Shown here piece by piece: positions 1 through 5,137 of a DNA stretch of 5,137 bases (positions are counted from its first letter, which is position 1; each line of letters begins with the position of its first letter). Position numbers and translations under genes: made by a program. The stretch lies in contig JACDAP010000330.1 in the NCBI GenBank assembly GCA_013695395.1, forward strand, positions 1-5,137. The letters run 5' to 3'. This DNA comes from Solirubrobacterales bacterium. GTDB lineage: Bacteria > Actinomycetota > Thermoleophilia > Solirubrobacterales > Solirubrobacteraceae. The notes under the pieces were generated by a model. It had not been told where the DNA came from. It did no database searches and saw only the letters and a program-made list of their open reading frames with translations.

Positions 1-168
1 GGGGATCCCGGTGCGCAGCGTGAGCGGCGGGAGCACGACGAAGAAGGCGAGGAGCGCCAGCGCGATCCCACCGATCCCGAGCCAGGTGGCGCGCGCATAC
101 GAGCGCACGCCGCTGGTGGCGGGGCCCCGCGGCGAGCGGAGCCGGTCGGTCATGACCGTCGTGCTCAT
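1..168 (-). CDS. nupC: Second nucleoside ABC transporter permease, N-terminal part (cut by window edge)
   Basis: Only the first 56 codons are present; the gene runs off the left edge still open. It starts MSTTVMTDRLRSPRG, a short polar, arginine-containing cytoplasmic leader. One clear hydrophobic segment follows (about residues 29-49, with WLGIGGIALALLAFFVVLPP), matching the first membrane helix of a permease. I chose the ATG at 168-166 because it overlaps the upstream permease stop as ATGA and has GGAGG (180-176) seven bases upstream. A second in-frame ATG at 153-151 is possible but lacks such a site. Identity rests mostly on position: in Bmp/Nup nucleoside importers (B. subtilis nupNOPQ, Lactococcus bmpA-nupABC) the ATPase is followed by two different BPD_transp_2 permeases that form the channel together. 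The fragment is too short to show family motifs, so the assignment is inference from operon order plus the membrane helix. The symbol is by analogy. Confidence 0.8.
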   Translation of the reverse strand, partial: MSTTVMTDRLRSPRGPATSGVRSYARATWLGIGGIALALLAFFVVLPPLTLRTGIP

Positions 169-1375
169 GACGCGGCCTCCGCGACGCCCGGTGGCGCCGC
201 CTCCTCTTCCCGATTGCGCCGCCGCCGGAGCCGGTACAGGTAGACGACGAGCACGTCGGCGGACACGAAGAGCACGACGAGCCCCTGGATGATCGTCGTG
301 AGGTTGCCCGCGAGGGCGGGGTCGAAGACGGCCGGGTCGAGGTTGCGCACGTTGGTGCCCTGCAGGAGCGCCCCGAACAGCAGCGCCGAGAGCATCGTGC
401 CGACCGCGGTGTTCCGCCCGAGCAGCGCCACCGCGATCCCGAGGAAGCCGATCTGCGAGCCCTGGATGTCGTTCGTGGCCACCCGGAACTGCCAGCCCAG
501 GACGTCGATCGCGCCGGCGAGCCCCGCGAACAGCCCGCAGGTGACCATCACCGTCACGTAGGTGCGCCCGACGTTGATCCCGCCGTAGGCGGCCGCGTCG
601 GGGGAGAAGCCGACCGCGCGCGCCTCGTAGCCCTTCACCGACCGGTTGAGCAGCACCCAGAAGACGATTCCCACCGCGAGCGCGACGAACAGGCCGACGT
701 GCAGCCCCTGCAGCTCCGCGTCGCCCCAGAAGACCGGGAGCCGCGCGTCCATCACGATGTCGTTGGAGATCGGCAGGGACGGGTCGGTGTCGTTCTGCAG
801 CGGCCCCATCAGGCCGAAGAGGTACACGCCGATCCACAGCGCGATGTAGTTGAGCATGATCGTCGAGATCACCTCGTTGGCCCCGACGGTGGCCCGCAGG
901 AGCCCCGCGATCCCCGCCCACAGCCCGCCCGCCAGCGCACCGAGCAGGAGCGCGAGGAGGATGTGGAGCACGCCCGGGAGGTCCGGCAGCGACGAGCCGA
1001 CGTAGACCGCGACGATCGCCCCCACCGAGTACTGGCCCTGGCCGCCGATGTTGAAGAGCCCCGCCCGGAACGCGTAGGCGACCGCGAAGCCGACGAGGAT
1101 CAGCGGCGTCGTGAGGATCAGGGTGCTCTGCAGGTTCGCGGCGGCGAACTCGCGCTCCCCGGTCCAGGGGAGCAGCCAGCTGAGGCCGGTTCCCTCGTAG
1201 AACGCCTGGTAGGTGGTGAGCGGGTTCTTCCCGGTGAGCGCGACGACCAGGCCGCCGATGAGGAACGCGAGCAGCGCGGTGAGCACCGGCGTGATGACGC
1301 CGCCGCTGCGCAGGAAGCCCGAGAGCCGCCCGGCGGTGGTCGAGCCCGGAGCCTCGGCCGGTGGCGCGGGCGTGC

Positions 1376-1379
<4 letters not shown>
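165..1379 (-). CDS. nupB: Nucleoside ABC transporter permease (BPD_transp_2 family, NupB/YufP type)
   Basis: This 404-residue integral membrane protein should form one half of the channel of a nucleoside importer. About ten hydrophobic stretches are visible, roughly at residues 29-49, 86-104, 115-130, 137-161, 171-192, 226-244, 272-294, 308-321, 325-341 and 360-383. Motifs typical of this permease branch are GLFNIGGQGQ (107-116), VGANEVISTIMLNYIA (165-180) and the cytoplasmic RAVGFSPDAAAYGGI stretch (254-268), which probably contacts the ATPase. Helices end in a basic cluster (YRLRRRRNR, 382-390) followed by an acidic/alanine tail, consistent with a cytoplasmic C-terminus. The N-terminus carries a proline/alanine-rich leader of about 20 residues. 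The start is GTG at 1379-1377, overlapping the ATPase stop as GTGA. It has GGAGG only four bases upstream, a short spacing that coupling may compensate for. Length is slightly above the roughly 350 residues common in the family because of both tails. Substrate specificity (purine versus pyrimidine nucleosides) cannot be read from the sequence. Confidence 0.93.
176..180 (-). promoter_or_regulatory. Ribosome binding site for the second permease, inside the first permease gene
   Basis: GGAGG lies seven bases before the ATG at 168-166. It is made from the last codons of the upstream permease (GCG GAG GCC GCG TCA TGA, encoding A-E-A-A-S-stop). With the ATGA overlap this supports coupled translation of the two permeases and decides the start. 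Confidence 0.75.
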
Positions 1380-2923
<1,544 letters not shown>

Positions 2924-2932
2924 GGTCCCTGC

Positions 2933-3991
2933 CTACTTGACCTCGGTGGGGATGTCGATCTCCCCGGCCGCGATCTTCGTCTTGACCTCATCGATCTGCG
3001 CGGCGAACTCCTGGCCGGCGGCCGAGATCTCGCCGAGCCCGACACCGTCGGATTTCGCGTCGAAGATCTCGTCGGTGCCGCCCATGAACGAGTCGTCCTG
3101 GACCGACATGATCGTGTTCTTGACCGCGATGTCGATCTTCTTCTCGGCCGAGGTGAGGATGTAGTCCCCGAGGAAGCTCTGGTCGGCGTCGACGCCGATG
3201 CCGAGCTTGTCCTTCTCCTTGGCCGCGTCCAGCGCGCCGAGGCCGCACTGGCCGGCGACCTGGAAGACGATGCCCGAGCCACGGTCGATCTGGTCGAGCG
3301 CGAGCTCCTTGCACTTGGCCTGGTCGACGAAGTCCTGCGAGTACGCGTTCAGGGTCTTGATGCCGGGACTCGCCTCCTTGGCGCCGGCCTGGAAGCCCGC
3401 GATGTAGCCGTCGACCGGCGGGATCTTCTGGCCGCCGACCGAGGAGATCGTGTCGATCCCGTTCTTCTCGGCGTAGAGCCCGGCGAGCGTCCCGGCCAGG
3501 TAGCCGGCCTCGTTCTCCTTGAACAGGAGCCCCTTGACGTTCTCCGGCGTGTCCTTGAGCCCGGCCTGCGGGAAGTCGATGATCGCGAAGTTCTGCTCCG
3601 GGAACTTGGTGGCGACCGTGTTGATCGCCTCGGCCATGAGGAAGCCGACGCCGACGATCAGGTCGGTCTTCTGTCGCGCGAGCTGGGTCAGGTTGGGGAC
3701 GTAGTCGGAGTTCGACTTCGAGGTGATGACGCGGCCCTCGACGCCGAGCTCGCTCTTGGCGTCCTCGAGGCCCTTGTTGGCCAGCGAGTTGAACGAGCGG
3801 TCGTTGAGGCCGCCGATGTCGGTGACCAGGCCGACCGTGATCTTCTTGCCCTCGGGCGGTGCGGCGGCGGCGGACTCGGTCGGGGCGGACGCGGAGGAGG
3901 TGGTCTCCTCGTCGTCGCCGCAGCCGGTGATGGCGACGGCGCTGAGCGCGAGTCCGAGCGCGATGACGCGCTTGGAGGAGATGAGCAACAT
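2933..3991 (-). CDS. bmpA: Nucleoside-binding lipoprotein of the Bmp/PnrA family (ABC transporter substrate-binding protein)
   Basis: This 352-residue protein is predicted to be exported, lipid-anchored on the outer face of the membrane, and to deliver nucleosides to the permeases. The N-terminus is a lipoprotein signal peptide: Lys7-Arg8, a hydrophobic stretch (about 9-20) and lipobox I-T-G-C with Cys24 as the lipidated residue. A low-complexity acidic/Ser/Ala/Pro linker follows (25-48). The mature domain shows the Bmp family landmarks: GLVTDIGGLNDRSFN (54-68), GVGFLMAEA (114-122), FAIIDF (135-140), KENEAGYLAG (158-167), the PPVDGYIAGFQAGA loop (191-204), AGQCGLGALDAAKE (246-259) and GVDADQ (266-271). 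By analogy with Treponema PnrA, Asp58, Asp139 and the Asp residues of GVDADQ may contact the nucleoside; that is inference. Two cysteines (227, 249) remain in the mature domain besides the anchor. The ATG at 3991-3989 follows AGAGGG (3999-3994) by only two bases, a tight spacing, but no upstream in-frame start fits better. Its gene heads the transporter block, 69 bases after the deaminase. Ligand identity is not determinable here. The symbol is by analogy. Confidence 0.93.
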   Translation of the reverse strand: MLLISSKRVIALGLALSAVAITGCGDDEETTSSASAPTESAAAAPPEGKKITVGLVTDIGGLNDRSFNSLANKGLEDAKSELGVEGRVITSKSNSDYVPNLTQLARQKTDLIVGVGFLMAEAINTVATKFPEQNFAIIDFPQAGLKDTPENVKGLLFKENEAGYLAGTLAGLYAEKNGIDTISSVGGQKIPPVDGYIAGFQAGAKEASPGIKTLNAYSQDFVDQAKCKELALDQIDRGSGIVFQVAGQCGLGALDAAKEKDKLGIGVDADQSFLGDYILTSAEKKIDIAVKNTIMSVQDDSFMGGTDEIFDAKSDGVGLGEISAAGQEFAAQIDEVKTKIAAGEIDIPTEVK

Positions 3992-4060
3992 GTCCCTCTT
4001 TTCGGGTGTGGTGGATGGCCGGCCGGGCGGGCGACCAGCACGCCGGCGAAGGTCGGCAGC
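3992..4060 (-). other. Spacer between deaminase and binding-protein genes; possible weak hairpin
   Basis: This 69-base gap is the only sizeable non-coding interval in the window. It contains two 8-base palindromes, CGCCGGCG (4041-4048) and GGCCGGCC (4017-4024). In the transcript, GCCGGC at 4047-4042 could pair with GCCGGC at 4023-4018 across an 18-base loop. No run of T follows on the minus strand, so it is not a recognisable intrinsic terminator. I see no convincing -35/-10 pair. The most likely reading is a read-through spacer within one operon, possibly modulating transcript levels for the binding protein. Confidence 0.35.
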
Positions 4061-5083
4061 CTACAGCGCGGACCCGGCGGAACCGAGGCGTTCGAGCAGA
4101 TCCCGCCGGGTCGTTTCGTCCAGAAATCCCGCTCTTAGCGCGGTCCGGGTGATGTCGAGCAGCGCGTCGTCCTGGAGGCCGAAGTGCGTCCGCGCCACGC
4201 CGTACTCCCCGCCGATCGACGCACCGAAGAACGGCGGATCATCGGAGGCGAGCGTCACGAGGACGCCGGCGTCGCGCAGGCGCGTGAACGGGTGGGCCGC
4301 GTAGTCCTCGTAGACGCCGAGCACGACGTTCGAGGTCGGGCAGACCTCGAGCACGATCCGCTCCTCGGCCAGCCGCGCGACGAGCGCGGGGTCCTCGACC
4401 GCGCGGACGCCGTGGGAGAGCCGCCGAACCCCCGGCAGGGCGAGCGCCTCCCTGATCGACGCGGGGCCCGCGTGCTCCCCGGCGTGGACCGTGCAGCCGA
4501 GGCCGGCATCGTGGGCGACCTGGAAGGCGCGGGCGAACGGCGCGGGCGGGAACCCCGCCTCGTCGCCGGCCAGGTTGAAGCCGACGACGTAGGGATGCGC
4601 GAGCGCCGCGGCCTCCCTTGCGGTCCGCTCGGCCGCCTCCACCCCGAGGTTGCGGATCGCGGTGACGAGGATCCGCCCCTCGATGCCGTGGTCGGTGCGC
4701 GCGTCGTCGATGCCGGCGAAGAGCCCGGCGCGATGCTCGGCCTCGGGCAGCCCGACCGCCCGCGCGTGGTCGGGCGAGGCGATCATCTCGACGTAGATCG
4801 CGCCCTCGGCCGCGCACTCCGACAGGTAGGCGTGGACGAGGTCGCGGTAGTCCTCGGCGGTGCGCAGAACGCTCGCGGCGAGGTCGTAGGTCGTAAGGAA
4901 GTCGAGGAAGTCGGTCCAGGCGAAGGTCTCCTCGTCGGCGAACAGCCCGGCGGGCAACGCGACGCCGTTGCGCGCGGCGAGTCGTCGGATGAGCGCGGGC
5001 CGGGCGGTCCCCTCCAGGTGGACGTGGAGCTCGGCCTTCGGGACGTCCGGGATCCCGGTGTCCGGCGCAGCCGTCCCGGTCAC
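4061..5083 (-). CDS. add: Adenosine deaminase family protein (zinc-dependent amidohydrolase)
   Basis: This 340-residue cytosolic enzyme is predicted to hydrolyse the 6-amino group of adenosine, giving inosine and ammonia. All metal and catalytic residues of the family are present: zinc ligands His20 and His22 (ELHVHLEG, 18-25), His200 and catalytic Glu203 in HAGE, catalytic His224 in SHG, and zinc ligand Asp281 with Asp282 in SDDP. The GDE motif (173-175) that borders the purine pocket is also present. Length matches the roughly 330-350 residues of bacterial members. The segment around SDDPPFFG (280-287) differs from the TDDP form of classical adenosine deaminases and resembles sequences in adenine deaminase and aminodeoxyfutalosine deaminase branches, so the exact substrate is open. 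The transporter genes directly downstream favour a nucleoside. The GTG start at 5083-5081 overlaps the preceding stop as GTGA and has GAGG (5094-5091) seven bases upstream. No other start codon lies further upstream in frame. Near the end, Leu316-Arg317 use the codons CTA-AGA, which are rare in such GC-rich DNA. Confidence 0.9.
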   Translation of the reverse strand: MTGTAAPDTGIPDVPKAELHVHLEGTARPALIRRLAARNGVALPAGLFADEETFAWTDFLDFLTTYDLAASVLRTAEDYRDLVHAYLSECAAEGAIYVEMIASPDHARAVGLPEAEHRAGLFAGIDDARTDHGIEGRILVTAIRNLGVEAAERTAREAAALAHPYVVGFNLAGDEAGFPPAPFARAFQVAHDAGLGCTVHAGEHAGPASIREALALPGVRRLSHGVRAVEDPALVARLAEERIVLEVCPTSNVVLGVYEDYAAHPFTRLRDAGVLVTLASDDPPFFGASIGGEYGVARTHFGLQDDALLDITRTALRAGFLDETTRRDLLERLGSAGSAL

Positions 5084-5137
5084 GTGATGACCTCGGTGAT
5101 CACCGGAACGGACGGCCCTGGCTCCCCCACCGTGAAC
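5080..5137 (-). CDS. C-terminal fragment of an upstream gene, possibly pyrimidine/thymidine phosphorylase
   Basis: Reading leftward from the right edge, a frame runs 18 codons to a TGA at 5082-5080 and encodes FTVGEPGPSVPVITEVIT. Its stop overlaps the deaminase start by four bases (GTGA), the same junction style as the two permease junctions, which argues that it is a real gene end. From memory, the tail resembles the end of the PYNP C-terminal domain of pyrimidine-nucleoside/thymidine phosphorylases (pattern xTxxxEPxxxxPxIxxVI). Such a phosphorylase would fit beside a nucleoside importer and a deaminase. Eighteen residues are too few for firm identification. Another nucleoside-metabolism enzyme, or an unrelated protein, remains possible. 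Confidence 0.5.
   Translation of the reverse strand, partial: FTVGEPGPSVPVITEVIT
5091..5094 (-). promoter_or_regulatory. Ribosome binding site for the deaminase, inside the upstream gene
   Basis: GAGG lies seven bases before the GTG at 5083-5081, an ideal spacing, and supports that start over any internal one. It sits within the last codons of the upstream fragment, so the two genes are probably translated in a coupled way. Confidence 0.65.
5094..5105. repeat. 12-base perfect palindrome just before the deaminase start
   Basis: CGGTGATCACCG is perfectly self-complementary and touches the deaminase ribosome binding site. It is followed by TCACGTGA (5080-5087), an 8-base palindrome covering the GTG start. 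The DNA also codes for the end of the upstream protein (P-V-I-T-E), so the symmetry may be chance in GC-rich sequence. It could instead be an operator half-buried in the gene or part of an RNA fold. Confidence 0.35.

Noticed and set aside
4017..4048. Intrinsic terminator after the deaminase
   Set aside because: The possible stem is only six base pairs with an 18-base loop and no T-run, so termination here is unsupported.
3992..4060. Purine-sensing riboswitch in front of the binding protein
   Set aside because: The spacer is only 69 bases and lacks the three-helix layout with conserved U-rich junctions of purine riboswitches.
4239..4817. A 192-codon minus-strand frame inside the deaminase gene
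   Set aside because: It is arginine/glycine/alanine-rich frame-shifted shadow sequence of a gene whose catalytic residues are all intact in the other frame.

Overview
This is a very GC-rich window (I judge well above 60% G+C by eye). Every credible gene lies on the minus strand, so transcription runs from the right edge (position 5137) to the left edge (position 1). The strong G/C preference at third codon positions, two GTG starts, tight 4-base stop/start overlaps and the ATP-dependent nucleoside uptake genes all suggest an actinomycete-type (Actinomycetota) genome. The Thermoleophilia/Solirubrobacterales end of the phylum is a guess only. No rRNA, tRNA, CRISPR, insertion sequence or phage signal is visible.

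In transcription order, the window first holds the last 18 codons of an unidentified gene (5137-5080). Its tail resembles the C-terminus of pyrimidine/thymidine phosphorylases. It overlaps by 4 bases a GTG-started adenosine deaminase-family gene (5083-4061) with a complete set of zinc and catalytic residues. After a 69-base spacer comes a Bmp/PnrA-family nucleoside-binding lipoprotein (3991-2933). Nine bases further on is a double-cassette ABC ATPase (2923-1376). It overlaps by 4 bases (GTGA) a BPD_transp_2-type permease (1379-165), which overlaps by 4 bases (ATGA) a second permease cut by the window edge after 56 codons (168-1).

Together this reads as a nucleoside scavenging operon. The lipoprotein captures a nucleoside outside the membrane, the ATPase and the permease heterodimer import it, and the deaminase (with perhaps a phosphorylase) begins its breakdown inside the cell. 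The transporter order, binding protein - ATPase - permease - permease, is that of Bacillus subtilis nupNOPQ (yufNOPQ) and Lactococcus bmpA-nupABC.

I do not see a previously undescribed system here. The points worth a second look are the partial upstream gene, the deaminase's true substrate (adenosine, adenine or aminodeoxyfutalosine), a pair of cysteines in the binding protein, a palindrome and possible hairpin around the deaminase start, and the repeated sequence that serves as C-terminal codons and ribosome binding site at two junctions.
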